A DNA stretch of 64,000 nt from CAZKGE01 sp964636405 (GCA_964636405.1 CAZWSI010000002.1:62001-126000); one strand, 5' to 3'; shown: positions 24,703 to 34,149, numbered from the stretch's first letter. Made by a program: numbers and translations. The notes: a model not told the origin generated them from the sequence alone.

Positions 24703-25698
24703 ATGAATATTTTGCTGCTCACAACCGGCGGCACCATCGCCTCGCGCGAGAGCGGAAACGGCCTTGCGCCTTCCATGACCTCCGGCGAAATGCTGGCCTA
24801 TTTGGGCGATATGAACCCGGATCACCACATCGAGCATGCGGAGCTGCTCAATCTGGACAGCTCCAACATCCAGCCCGAGGAATGGCAGGCCATGGCCGCG
24901 CGCATCAAAAGCGCCCTGCCCGCCTACGACGGCATTCTTGTGACCCACGGCACGGACACCATGGCCTACAGCGCGGCGGCCCTCTCCTTCATGCTGCAAA
25001 ATCTGAACAAAAGCGTGGTGCTCACAGGCGCGCAGTTGCCCGTGGAGAGCCCGCTTTCGGACGCGAAGACCAATCTTTACACCGCCCTTGCGGCCATCGA
25101 GGCGGGCATTCGCGGCGTTACGGTAGCCTTTGACCGCAAGATCATCAACGGCACGCGCGCGGTAAAGGTGAGCACCCTTGGCTTTAACGCCTTTGAAAGC
25201 GTCAACGCGCCCTGCATGGCGGAGGTGCTGGCCGACGGGCTGCGGGTGCGGGCGCGGGAAACCGCGCCTTACGACCCCGCCGCGCCGCTGCGCTATTACG
25301 ACCGGCTGGAAAAAAACGTGTTTTTGCTCAAGCTCGTGCCCGGCACAAATCCCGCCATATTCGACGCGCTGGAAACGATTGGCTATAAGGGGCTGGTGCT
25401 CGAGTGCTTCGGCTCGGGCGGGCTGCACGTGCTTAACCGAAACCTGCTCGAAAAAATCGAACGGCTCACAGGGCGCGGCGTGCCCGTGGTGGCGTGCAGC
25501 CAGTGCCTGTATGAGCGCTGCGACCTGTCCATCTACGACGTGGGGCAAAAGCTGCTTGCGCGGCACGTCATCCCCGCCCGGGACATGACCACCGAAGCCG
25601 CCGTGGTCAAGCTCATGTGGGCGCTTGGGCAGACCGATAAGATGGAGCGCATTCGCGAAGTGTTTGCCGCAAGCTTTGTCGGCGAGGTTGCGCCGTAA
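24703..25698 (+). CDS. L-asparaginase (type I, cytoplasmic)
   Basis: A 331-residue asparaginase/glutaminase-family enzyme, hydrolysing asparagine to aspartate and ammonia. Both catalytic threonine sites are visible: TTGGTIAS at residues 7-14 and VTHGTDTMAY around 85. No signal peptide is seen, so it is cytoplasmic. The start lacks a near ribosome site; AAAGGA sits about 34 bases upstream beyond a hairpin. Its position between hutH and hutU is unusual and suggests a general amino-acid nitrogen and carbon scavenging role for the operon, or a paralogue acting on another amide. Confidence 0.92.
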   Translation: MNILLLTTGGTIASRESGNGLAPSMTSGEMLAYLGDMNPDHHIEHAELLNLDSSNIQPEEWQAMAARIKSALPAYDGILVTHGTDTMAYSAAALSFMLQNLNKSVVLTGAQLPVESPLSDAKTNLYTALAAIEAGIRGVTVAFDRKIINGTRAVKVSTLGFNAFESVNAPCMAEVLADGLRVRARETAPYDPAAPLRYYDRLEKNVFLLKLVPGTNPAIFDALETIGYKGLVLECFGSGGLHVLNRNLLEKIERLTGRGVPVVACSQCLYERCDLSIYDVGQKLLARHVIPARDMTTEAAVVKLMWALGQTDKMERIREVFAASFVGEVAP

Positions 25699-25724
25699 TC
25701 CCCCCGAACCGAAAGGAGGCCCTC

Positions 25725-27731
25725 ATGCCCGATACGCCCATATCCATCTCCCTTTGCGAGGAATTGCCGAAATACCCGGCGTTCGATCCGAGCGTGCGGC
25801 GCGCGCCGAGGCGCACGTCCAAGCTTTCCGCCTCCGATACGGCGCTGGCGCTGAAAAACGCGCTCCGCTATGTACCCACGCGCTTTCACGAGCGGCTCGC
25901 GCCGGAGTTTTTGGACGAGCTCAAGACCCGGGGCCGCATTTACGGCTACCGCTTTATGCCCAAGGAGCCGCTCTGCGGCAAGCCCATCGACGCGTACAAG
26001 GGGCGCTGCGTCGAAGGCAAGGCCTTTCAGGTGATGATCGACAACAATCTCGATCCGCGCGTGGCGCTCTACCCCTACGAGCTCGTCACCTACGGTGAGA
26101 CGGGACAGGTCTGCCAAAACTGGATGCAGTACCGGCTCATCAAGCAATACCTCGAGCAACTAACCGGCGAGCAAACCCTCGTGCTCTTCTCCGGGCATCC
26201 AGTGGGGCTCTTTCGTTCGCACAAAACGAGCCCGCGCGTGATGCTCACCAACGGCCTCATGGTCGGCATGTACGATAATCCCGACGATTGGGCGCGGGCC
26301 ACCGCCATGGGCGTATCCAGCTACGGTCAGATGACTGCGGGCGGCTGGATGTACATCGGCCCGCAGGGCATTGTGCACGGAACCTTTAACACGCTCCTCA
26401 ACGCGGGCAGGCTCAAGCTGGGCGTCCCGGCGGACGGCGATCTGCGCGGAAAGCTCTTTGTCAGCTCCGGCCTTGGCGGCATGAGCGGCGCGCAGCCCAA
26501 GGCGGCGGAGATTGCGGGCGGCGTGGGCATAATCGCGGAGGTGGACCTCAGCCGCATCGAAACGCGGCGCGCGCAGGGCTGGGTGCGGCTTGTGACGGAC
26601 AGCGCGGAGGAGGCCTTCCGGCTTGCGCGCGCGGCCTGTACAAAAAAGGAGCCCTGCTCCATCGCTTTCCACGGCAACATTGTGGATTTGCTCCAGTACG
26701 CGGCGGATCACGGCGAGCCGATCGACCTGCTTTCGGATCAAACCTCGTGTCACGTTCCCTACGACGGCGGCTACTGCCCGCAGGGGCTCAGCTATTCCGA
26801 GCGCACCGCGCTGCTTGAAGGCGACCCCGCCCGCTTTAGGACGCTTGTCAACGAAAGCCTGCGCGCGCACTTCGCGCTCATTCACACGCTGGTTTCGCGG
26901 GGCGCATACTTTTTCGATTACGGCAACGCGTTCCTCAAGGCCGTGTTCGACGCGGGCGTGACCGAGGTTGCCAAAAACGGCGAGAACCTCCGCGACGGCT
27001 TCATTTTCCCCTCCTATGTGGAGGATATCATGGGGCCCATGCTCTTTGACTACGGCTACGGCCCCTTCCGCTGGTGCTGCTTAAGCGGCAAGCCCGAGGA
27101 GCTGCGCAAAACCGACCTTGCCGCCATGGACTGCATCGATCCGGGCCGCCGGGGGCAGGATCGGGACAACTACATCTGGCTGCGCGATGCGGAGAAGCAC
27201 GCGCTCGTGGTCGGCACGCAGTGCCGCATCCTCTATCAGGACGCGGCGGGGCGGCTGGCCATCGCCCTTCGCTTTAACGATATGGTGCGGCGCGGGGAAA
27301 TCGGCCCGGTCATGCTGGGACGCGATCACCATGATACGGGCGGCACGGACTCCCCCTTCCGGGAGACGGCCAATATCCGCGACGGCTCGAACGTGACCGC
27401 CGACATGGCCGTGCAGTGCTTCGCGGGCAACGCCGCGCGGGGCATGAGCCTCGTGGCGCTCCATAACGGCGGCGGCGTGGGCATATCCAAGGGGATCAAC
27501 GGCGGCTTTGGCATGGTGCTCGACGGAAGCGAGCGCGTGGACGAGATTTTACGCGCCGCCATTCCCTTCGACGTGATGATCGGCGTGGCGCGCCGGAGCT
27601 GGGCGCGGCAGAGCGCGTCCATGGAGACGGCCGCCGCCTTTAACGCGGAGAACGCCGGCGGAAGCTGCATTACCCTCCCCTTTGCGGCGGACGACGCGCT
27701 CATTGCCAAAACCATGACAGGAAAGGAATAA
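25725..27731 (+). CDS. hutU: Urocanate hydratase (urocanase)
   Basis: A 668-residue NAD-dependent enzyme that hydrates urocanate to imidazolonepropionate. The family signature GLGGMSGAQPKAAE is in the middle of the protein, followed by GGVGIIAEVD; near the end come HNGGGVGISKGINGG and the FRETANIRDGSN segment. The length corresponds to the long Firmicute/Bacteroidetes form (about 660-680), not the 555-residue proteobacterial one. GAAAGGAGG precedes the ATG by eight bases. It acts directly after HutH and before HutI. Confidence 0.96.
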   Translation: MPDTPISISLCEELPKYPAFDPSVRRAPRRTSKLSASDTALALKNALRYVPTRFHERLAPEFLDELKTRGRIYGYRFMPKEPLCGKPIDAYKGRCVEGKAFQVMIDNNLDPRVALYPYELVTYGETGQVCQNWMQYRLIKQYLEQLTGEQTLVLFSGHPVGLFRSHKTSPRVMLTNGLMVGMYDNPDDWARATAMGVSSYGQMTAGGWMYIGPQGIVHGTFNTLLNAGRLKLGVPADGDLRGKLFVSSGLGGMSGAQPKAAEIAGGVGIIAEVDLSRIETRRAQGWVRLVTDSAEEAFRLARAACTKKEPCSIAFHGNIVDLLQYAADHGEPIDLLSDQTSCHVPYDGGYCPQGLSYSERTALLEGDPARFRTLVNESLRAHFALIHTLVSRGAYFFDYGNAFLKAVFDAGVTEVAKNGENLRDGFIFPSYVEDIMGPMLFDYGYGPFRWCCLSGKPEELRKTDLAAMDCIDPGRRGQDRDNYIWLRDAEKHALVVGTQCRILYQDAAGRLAIALRFNDMVRRGEIGPVMLGRDHHDTGGTDSPFRETANIRDGSNVTADMAVQCFAGNAARGMSLVALHNGGGVGISKGINGGFGMVLDGSERVDEILRAAIPFDVMIGVARRSWARQSASMETAAAFNAENAGGSCITLPFAADDALIAKTMTGKE

Positions 27732-27737
27732 CGCTTG

Positions 27738-28634
27738 ATGGAACCCATACTAGAATGCGTACCGAATTTTTCCGAGGGCCGCGACAAAACCGTGCTCGAC
27801 CGCCTCGCGGCAAGCTTTTCCGTGCCGGGCGTAACGCTGCTGGATGTCAGCGCGGACGCGGATCACAACCGCTCGGTCTTTACGGTGATCGGCTCACAAA
27901 GCGGCCTCTTTGACGCGGTGCTTACGGCCATCGGCACGGCCGTGGAGACGATCGACATGCAAAAGCACAGCGGCCAGCACCCGCGCATGGGCGCGGCGGA
28001 CGTGGTTCCCTTTATCCCCGTGCGCGGCGCGACGCTTAGCGACGCAGACGCGCTCGCAAAACGCGTGGCCGCCGCCGCCGCCGAGCGTTACGCGCTGCCC
28101 ATTTTCCTGTATGAGCGCTCCGCGGCCTCACCCCGGCGGGAGAACCTTGCCGACGTGCGCAAGGGCCAGTTTGAGGGCATGGCCGCTAAGCTTGCTTTGC
28201 CCGAATGGAAGCCGGACTTTGGCCCGGCGGCTCCGCACCCGACGGCGGGCGTAACGGCCGTGGGCGCGCGCATGCCGCTGATTGCCTATAACGTGAATTT
28301 GAGCACGGACAGGGTCGAGCTTGCAAACGACATCGCAAAAAAGCTGCGGCATCTCAACGGCGGCTTTCGCTTTGTCAAGGCCATGGGCGTGTACCTTGCG
28401 GACAGAAAATGCGCGCAGGTATCCATGAACCTCACCAATTATCAAGGCACTTCGATCTACCGCGTGCTGGAAACCATTCGCATGGAGGCCGCGCGCTACG
28501 GCGTTTCGGTAACAGGCAGCGAGATTGTCGGCCTAACGCCCGCCGAGGCGCTCCTTGACAGCGCGGCGTATTATTTGCAGCTCGAAGGCTTCAGCGCTTC
28601 GCAGGTGCTGGAAATGAGGCTGCTGGGCGAATGA
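27738..28634 (+). CDS. ftcD: Glutamate formiminotransferase
   Basis: A 298-residue protein equal to the N-terminal domain of animal FTCD. It moves the formimino group of N-formimino-glutamate to tetrahydrofolate, giving glutamate and 5-formimino-THF. Hallmarks are the start LECVPNFSEGRD, the HSGQHPRMGAADVVPFIP segment with the active-site His, and MNLTNYQGTS. The cyclodeaminase domain is absent and must be a separate gene elsewhere. I chose ATG at 27738; a TTG at 27735 is closer to AAAGGA. This gene makes the pathway feed C1 units into folate rather than releasing formamide. Confidence 0.93.
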   Translation: MEPILECVPNFSEGRDKTVLDRLAASFSVPGVTLLDVSADADHNRSVFTVIGSQSGLFDAVLTAIGTAVETIDMQKHSGQHPRMGAADVVPFIPVRGATLSDADALAKRVAAAAAERYALPIFLYERSAASPRRENLADVRKGQFEGMAAKLALPEWKPDFGPAAPHPTAGVTAVGARMPLIAYNVNLSTDRVELANDIAKKLRHLNGGFRFVKAMGVYLADRKCAQVSMNLTNYQGTSIYRVLETIRMEAARYGVSVTGSEIVGLTPAEALLDSAAYYLQLEGFSASQVLEMRLLGE

Positions 28635-29872
28635 AGCGAGGCTTGCTCATTCACGGCGCGCCGGAGCTGCACACCTGCGCGGGCGGCCCCAAGCGCGGAA
28701 GGGCCATGAACGACACGGGACTGGTGCGCGGCGGCGCGCTCACCATTGAAAACGGCGTGATCACGGACGTGGGAACGACCGCCGACATTTTTTGCCGCCA
28801 CAACCCCGAGGAATACGAGCTGCTCGACGCATCGGGCAGCGCCGTGCTGCCCGGCTTTGTGGACGCGCACACGCACCTGGTGTTTGCGGGCACGCGCGCG
28901 GAGGAGTTTTCCTGGCGGCTTGGCGGCGAAAGCTACCGCTCCATCATGGAGCGGGGCGGCGGCATTATAAGCACCGTCAAGGCCACGCGCGCGGCAACCG
29001 AGGAAGCGCTTATGGCGCAAGCGCGCCCCTTCCTTGCCGAAATGCTCGCCATGGGCGTAACGACCCTTGAAGCCAAGAGCGGCTACGGGCTCGATGCGGA
29101 AACGGAGCTAAGGCAGCTCCGGGTGCTTCGGGCGCTGAACGAGGAGGGGCCCGTGGAGCTGGTTCCGACCTTTTTGGGTGCGCACAGCGTACCGCCGGAA
29201 TATGCGGGCCGCGCCGACGCATACATTGCTTTTCTCATCGAAAGCGTGCTGCCGCGCGTAGCCGCCGAAAATCTGGCTGTCTTTTGCGACGTGTTTTGCG
29301 AAAGCGGCGTGTTCTCCGTCGCGCAATCCCGGCGGCTGCTTGCGGCCGCAAAGGAAATGGGCTTTGCCGTCAAGCTCCACGCGGACGAAATGTGCGACCT
29401 TGGCGGCACAAAGCTGGCGGGCGAGCTTGCCGCCGCGAGCGCCGATCACCTGCTCTACGCCTCGGACGAAGGCCTGCACGCCATGGCGGAGGCGGGCAGC
29501 GTGTGCGTGCTCATGCCGCTCACGGCCTTTTGTCTCCGCGAGCCATACGCCCGCGCCCGGGCAATGATCGATATGGGCTGCACGGTGGCGCTGGGCACGG
29601 ATTTTAATCCGGGAAGCTGCTTTTCCTGCTCCGTTCCGCTCATGCTCGCGCTCGCCTGCATCCAGATGCGCATGACCGTGCCCGAGGCCGTAACGGCGCT
29701 TACCATCAACGCCGCGGCGGCTATCAGGCGCGCGGAATCGATCGGCAGCATTGAAAAGGGAAAGCAGGCGGATGTCGTGCTGCTTTCGTATCCGTCCGCT
29801 TCCTTTTTGCCCTATCACACGGGCATGAATCTTGTAAAAACAGTGATCAAACGGGGCGTACGCGTGCGCTAG
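28631..29872 (+). CDS. hutI: Imidazolonepropionase
   Basis: A 413-residue amidohydrolase that opens imidazolonepropionate to N-formimino-L-glutamate. The metal motif FVDAHTHLVFAGTR, the substrate-contact KSGYGLDAETE, KLHADEMCDLGG and the late LGTDFNPGSCF are all typical. Its ATG overlaps the formiminotransferase stop as ATGA. With HutH, HutU and the formiminotransferase this completes histidine to glutamate. It is the last gene of the operon and ends 12 bases before a gene on the opposite strand, with no obvious terminator between. Confidence 0.95.
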   Translation: MKRGLLIHGAPELHTCAGGPKRGRAMNDTGLVRGGALTIENGVITDVGTTADIFCRHNPEEYELLDASGSAVLPGFVDAHTHLVFAGTRAEEFSWRLGGESYRSIMERGGGIISTVKATRAATEEALMAQARPFLAEMLAMGVTTLEAKSGYGLDAETELRQLRVLRALNEEGPVELVPTFLGAHSVPPEYAGRADAYIAFLIESVLPRVAAENLAVFCDVFCESGVFSVAQSRRLLAAAKEMGFAVKLHADEMCDLGGTKLAGELAAASADHLLYASDEGLHAMAEAGSVCVLMPLTAFCLREPYARARAMIDMGCTVALGTDFNPGSCFSCSVPLMLALACIQMRMTVPEAVTALTINAAAAIRRAESIGSIEKGKQADVVLLSYPSASFLPYHTGMNLVKTVIKRGVRVR

Positions 29873-29884
29873 CGCCCGCCGCGC

Positions 29885-30118
29885 TCATTCCTCGTCTCGC
29901 TCGGCGGGCTTTTTGCCGCGCTTTTTGCGCACAAGCGCCATGGTGGCGACGGCCAGCAGACTGCCCGAGAGGGCCAGCAGCAGCATAAGAAACTGCGTTA
30001 TGCTGTTTGCCACAAAATCCATCGTCGGATTGAACGCGTCCAGAATATAGAAGACCACGTACATTTCCCCGAGCACCAGCACACAGTGCGGCAGAATCGT
30101 ATACACAAAACGCTTCAT
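29885..30118 (-). CDS. Small two-helix membrane protein, unknown function
   Basis: A 77-residue protein with two hydrophobic segments (about residues 3-24 and 38-60) and a basic then acidic tail ending KKRGKKPAERDEE. The ATG at 30118 overlaps the upstream TGA as ATGA, which supports its reality. It follows a NAGPA-type protein and may be a partner of it. I do not recognise a family. Confidence 0.6.
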   Translation of the reverse strand: MKRFVYTILPHCVLVLGEMYVVFYILDAFNPTMDFVANSITQFLMLLLALSGSLLAVATMALVRKKRGKKPAERDEE

Positions 30119-31182
30119 CCCAATGCCTCCCCAATGTACAGACAATCGCTGATCATGCGCCCGCCGTCGTAGGGCTGGTTGACCAACGCGTCGTCAAAGC
30201 TCATCATGGCGGACTGGCCGCCGTCAAGATTATAGGCCGCCTTGCAGCCCAGCGTATAAAACAGATACGAGAGATCGATGAGATCCATGCCGCGCGAATA
30301 GCCCGTGTCCCGGCCGTCCACCACCACAAAGCAATAGTGGCCCGGCTCGTAATAGCCCAGCGCGCTTCGCGGATGCCGCTCCTTGAGCTTGTCGGTGGTA
30401 TTGAAGCTCGCCATGGGGCTGCCGTCTTCGTCGAGCAGGCCCGGGCCAAAGGTCCACGCCTGCCACGCGCCCGCCGCCATGGCCGCCTCCGCGTCAAAGC
30501 GCGTGCGCTCCATGGTCGCCATCGTGCCGTCGTAATAGAGCACGCATATGTCCATGGAGCTCTTTTCCGCCCGGTACAAAACACCGTTGCGAATCACCAC
30601 GCCCTTGGTATGGTTGCCGTAATAATCGCCCGTGAGCGCGAGAATGGCGTTTGTCTCCTCGTCCATTGCAAGCAGCTTTGCGCGCAATCCCTTGCCATAG
30701 GTGTTGTCGGCCAGATAGGTGCGGAAATACTCCATACTGCCCACATAGATATCCGCCACATAATAGGTCACGCGCCGGTCGCCCGAGCCCTCCGCGACCT
30801 TGCTCACCGTAACGGCCACGTGCGGGTCCGTATAGCTTGTTTCCGTCGCGACAGGCTCGTCCGTAAACTTGTCCGCATACTTCACGTAGAATTCCCCATA
30901 GCCGTCCACGCGCGGCGTAGGCGTCGGCTCCGCGGTGGGCGTCGCCTCAGGGTGCGGCGTCGGCGTGGGCGTGGCGAAGGGATCGGGCGTCTCCGCCGTC
31001 ACAGGCGCGGGCGTGGGCGTGTGCCGCTCCATCAGGGGGCCGCCAAGCTTTTGCGGCAGCACGTGATGAAACAGCGCGAACATGCACAGCGCAGCCCCCA
31101 GGCTGACCGCATTGATACCTGCCAGCGCGAACACGGACAGCTGCGACCGCCTTCCGTTCCGCCGCTTTTGCGAACGAATCAT
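30115..31182 (-). CDS. Phosphodiester glycosidase (NAGPA) family protein, membrane-anchored
   Basis: A 355-residue protein with a membrane helix at about residues 14-40, a Thr/Pro-rich spacer (TPTPTPHPEATPTAEPTPTP region) and a C-terminal NAGPA-like domain. The domain shows GDYYGNHTKGVVIRNG, VVDGRDTGYSRGM and NLDGGQSAMM, matching the phosphodiester glycosidase/exopolysaccharide-modifying family. It should act outside the cell on a sugar phosphodiester, perhaps in wall or capsule turnover. The ATG at 31182 overlaps the threonine aldolase TGA. The substrate is unknown. Confidence 0.83.
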   Translation of the reverse strand: MIRSQKRRNGRRSQLSVFALAGINAVSLGAALCMFALFHHVLPQKLGGPLMERHTPTPAPVTAETPDPFATPTPTPHPEATPTAEPTPTPRVDGYGEFYVKYADKFTDEPVATETSYTDPHVAVTVSKVAEGSGDRRVTYYVADIYVGSMEYFRTYLADNTYGKGLRAKLLAMDEETNAILALTGDYYGNHTKGVVIRNGVLYRAEKSSMDICVLYYDGTMATMERTRFDAEAAMAAGAWQAWTFGPGLLDEDGSPMASFNTTDKLKERHPRSALGYYEPGHYCFVVVDGRDTGYSRGMDLIDLSYLFYTLGCKAAYNLDGGQSAMMSFDDALVNQPYDGGRMISDCLYIGEALG

Positions 31183-32219
31183 ATTGTCTCCAAATACGTT
31201 AAAAACGCGTCCACGGTCGTTTCCTCCGTGGCAAAGGAGCAGCACAGGCGCACCACGTCCTGCGTTTCATCATAGGGCTGCCAGAACGAAAGGCTATAGC
31301 GCTCCTCAAGCCTCTCTATGCGCGCCCTGGGCAGCACCGCGAACACCTGATTGGTCTGCGTGGGCATAAAAAGCGCGCAGCCGCGGCTTTCGAGGCCGCG
31401 CGCAAGCTTTTGCGCCATGGCGTTTGCGTGCGCGGCAAGCTCCTCATACAGTGTGCCCGAAAAAAGCGTCAAAAATTGCACGCCGAGCAGGCGGCCCTTG
31501 GCAAGAAACGCGCCGTGCCGCTTTTGGATATAGCGGAAGTCCTTTTTCAGCCGCGCGTCGTTAAGCACGAGCGCTTCTCCAAACAGCGCGCCCATCTTGG
31601 TGCCGCCGATGGTAAAGGCGGAGGTAAGCCGCGCAAGATCCGGCAGAAACACGTCGTTTGTCCGCGCCGTGAGCGCGCAGCCCAGCCTCGCGCCATCGAT
31701 ATAAAGGGGGATGTCCCATTTTTTGCACACGTCTGAAAGCGCCGTCAGCTCCGCCTTGCTGTAGAGCGTGCCGAATTCCGTGGGCTGGGAAAGATACACA
31801 AGCCCCGGCTGCGGGGTGTGCTCGTGATTCTCGTCGGCAAAATGCGCGGCGATATACGCGTCCACGGCTGCGGCGGCGAGCTTGCCGTTTTCGGATGGAA
31901 GCGTGAGCACCTTATGGCCCGTAGCCTCGATTGCGCCGGTTTCATGCACGCTGATGTGCCCGGAAGCCGCCGCAATCGCGCCCTGATGCGGCCGGAGCGC
32001 GGCCGCGATGAGCGTCAGGTTTACCTGCGTGCCGCCCACAAAAAAATGCACGTCGCTTTCCGCCCCGGAAAGCCGCGCCAAAATGGCCTCCCTGGCGCGC
32101 GCGCTGTAGCAATCGAGTCCATATGCGGCCGTTTGCTCGGCGTTTGTTTGTATAAGCGCCTCGAGTATGCGCGCGTCCGCGCCCTCGGAATAATCGTTTG
32201 CAAAGCTGATGCGGTTCAC
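31179..32219 (-). CDS. Low-specificity threonine aldolase / beta-eliminating lyase
   Basis: A 346-residue PLP enzyme of the threonine aldolase family, cleaving L-threonine or allo-threonine to glycine and acetaldehyde. The start FANDYSEGAD, VHFFVGGTQVN, the conserved LYIDGARLGCAL and the PLP-lysine site IGGTKMGALFGEAL are seen. The GTG at 32219 has AGGAGG nine bases before it and gives the usual N-terminus; an ATG at 32255 would overlap the divIB end. It follows the division cluster but has no evident role there. Confidence 0.9.
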   Translation of the reverse strand: MNRISFANDYSEGADARILEALIQTNAEQTAAYGLDCYSARAREAILARLSGAESDVHFFVGGTQVNLTLIAAALRPHQGAIAAASGHISVHETGAIEATGHKVLTLPSENGKLAAAAVDAYIAAHFADENHEHTPQPGLVYLSQPTEFGTLYSKAELTALSDVCKKWDIPLYIDGARLGCALTARTNDVFLPDLARLTSAFTIGGTKMGALFGEALVLNDARLKKDFRYIQKRHGAFLAKGRLLGVQFLTLFSGTLYEELAAHANAMAQKLARGLESRGCALFMPTQTNQVFAVLPRARIERLEERYSLSFWQPYDETQDVVRLCCSFATEETTVDAFLTYLETI

Positions 32220-32238
32220 CTGTTCGCGCCTCCTGAAG

Positions 32239-34149
32239 CTAACCTTGAAAATCATCCGGCGTTCCCGTGCCGGCCCCGCCCGTGCCCGTACCCGGCGTGG
32301 CACTTCCCGTGCCGGCTCCGCCCGTGCCCGTGCCCGTGCCCGGCGCGGCGCTTCCCGTGCCGTTATCGCCGTTGCCCCCCGTGCCGCCGCCCTCGTCGGG
32401 CAAAACGGGGTTTAATTCCGCATCGAGTATGAGCTGCGCCGTGTCGGTCTGCGAATAGACCGTGCCGCCCTTGGCCGAGAGATACAGCGTGCCCGTGCTG
32501 ATGCCCTGCTTGATAAACTGAGGCAGCTCTCGGTAGAGCGAAAGCATCTTGCCGTCAAGGTCGGTCGGCTGCCCCACAAAGATATTCAGGCCGTTCTTAG
32601 CCTTCATGGTGATGGCCAGGGGCTTGGTAAGATCCATGGACTGGATGGAATCAAGCAGCGTGTATTCCTCCAGCTTGCCGATCATGCTGATGAGCGTGGC
32701 GGTGCCGAAATCCGTGCCGTCGCCGAGGCGCTGGCCGAGCTGGAAGCCCGTCATGCTGATGCCCGTTACCTGCAACAAATCGCTGAGATCCGTGCCACCG
32801 CCCATGGAGAGCACATAGCCGTTGTGATCGATGATCACGTTGTAATCCAATCCGATGATACCCGCCACCTCCTTGCGCTCCGTCACCGCGATGCGCACGC
32901 GCGAAGGGAAGATATACGTGACCGAATCCACCTGCAAATAGGGGTCCTCGCTGATATTGGCCTCCACCGCGTCAAGATCGACAAGCAGCATGTGCTTGCC
33001 CATTTCGAGCCCGGAACGCTGAAGAATATAATCGTCGGAATAGTCCTCGTTGCCCGCAATCACCACGTCCGAGAGCAAAAACGCATAGTAAAGCGCCACG
33101 AGCACCGCCGCGATGAGGAACACCGTAAAGGAGATATTGCCCGCGTGCTCCCAAAGCGTTTTTTTGCGGTTGGCCCGCTTCTTTTGCTTTTGCACATAGC
33201 GGACGTGCTGCTCCTCGGCCTCCTTTGCGCGCAGCGCGCGCGCCGCGTCCTCCATGCGCTTTTGCGAGCCCGTGCGGTTAACCTGCACGCGCGCCGCCGT
33301 TTTTTTGCCCGTTTTAACCAGGCGGGTGCGGCCCGTGCTGCCGGTAAGGAAGCTTTTTTCCTCCTCCTCGTCGTCGAAAAGGCGAATCTCCGGCTCGGAC
33401 TCCTCCGCTTCGCCGTCCATGCGCGTGAAAAGCGCTTCCGCCTCGGGCTTGTCCGGCTCGGAGGGCGCCTCGTCCCCCTCCGCCCGCGCAATGGGCGCAA
33501 GCGGCTTGCCGGTATACTCCTCGGGGGGCTCCGTAAAGGCGGGCTCGTCCTCCGCCGTTTCCTCCGGCCAAGGCGCGAGCGAGGGGGATTCCTCCTCCGG
33601 CTCGCCGTCTTCAGGCAGCAACGCCGCGGGAAGCACCGCCTCGCCGGTATACTCCTCGGGCGGCTCGGTGAAGGCGGGTTCGTCCTCCGTCGCTTCGGCC
33701 TGCTTGGCCCTCGGATGGTAGGCAATGCGCGTACCGGCCGCGTGCACGCCGCCTGCGCCGGCCCGCAACGGCGCGATTTCCTCAAACGGCTCCTCGGCGG
33801 CCGCCTCCGGCGCCTTGGCCTTGCCGCGCGCGCTCCGGCCCCGCTGGTCCGCCGAAGCCTGCGTATCCTCGCTTTCCTCCGTGCGCTTCTGTGTGAGCGC
33901 CCGCAGCTTATCAAGGGGGCTCGGCTTTGCGCGCCGCGCAGGCGCTTCGGCCGGTTCCTCCTCCACGTCCGCCCCGTCTCCGTCGGTGTGCTCCGCATCG
34001 GAAAACAGATCGAAGCCGCCCTCCTCCGTTTCGTCGTCCCCAGAGGCGAACAGATCGTCTGTATCGGAAGCGGGCGTAAAGAAAACCGACCAGAGATCCT
34101 TCCGGCTCTTGTTTTCTCCGCTTTTTTGCGACGTTGGACGCTTTGCCAT
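32239..34149 (-). CDS. divIB: Cell division protein FtsQ/DivIB with a very long acidic N-terminus
   Basis: A 636-residue bitopic division protein. Residues 1-330 form an acidic, low-complexity cytoplasmic region with a duplicated segment (EDEPAFTEPPEEYTG occurs twice). The membrane helix is at about 348-370 (FTVFLIAAVLVALYYAFLL), followed by the POTRA domain (VVIAGNEDYSDDYI, GLEMGKHMLLVD) and FtsQ domain. The C-terminus is Gly/Thr/Ala-rich (about 45 residues). Typical DivIB is 250-440 residues. It lies seven bases after murA. It helps recruit FtsL and the septal synthase. Confidence 0.9.
   Translation of the reverse strand: MAKRPTSQKSGENKSRKDLWSVFFTPASDTDDLFASGDDETEEGGFDLFSDAEHTDGDGADVEEEPAEAPARRAKPSPLDKLRALTQKRTEESEDTQASADQRGRSARGKAKAPEAAAEEPFEEIAPLRAGAGGVHAAGTRIAYHPRAKQAEATEDEPAFTEPPEEYTGEAVLPAALLPEDGEPEEESPSLAPWPEETAEDEPAFTEPPEEYTGKPLAPIARAEGDEAPSEPDKPEAEALFTRMDGEAEESEPEIRLFDDEEEEKSFLTGSTGRTRLVKTGKKTAARVQVNRTGSQKRMEDAARALRAKEAEEQHVRYVQKQKKRANRKKTLWEHAGNISFTVFLIAAVLVALYYAFLLSDVVIAGNEDYSDDYILQRSGLEMGKHMLLVDLDAVEANISEDPYLQVDSVTYIFPSRVRIAVTERKEVAGIIGLDYNVIIDHNGYVLSMGGGTDLSDLLQVTGISMTGFQLGQRLGDGTDFGTATLISMIGKLEEYTLLDSIQSMDLTKPLAITMKAKNGLNIFVGQPTDLDGKMLSLYRELPQFIKQGISTGTLYLSAKGGTVYSQTDTAQLILDAELNPVLPDEGGGTGGNGDNGTGSAAPGTGTGTGGAGTGSATPGTGTGGAGTGTPDDFQG
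32263..32390. repeat. Gly/Thr/Ala-coding tandem repeat at the divIB 3' end
   Basis: Imperfect repeats of CCCGTGCCGG/CCGTGCCCG units code for the GTGTGGAGTGSATPGTG-type tail of DivIB. Length may vary between strains by slippage. The repeat is in frame. Confidence 0.7.
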
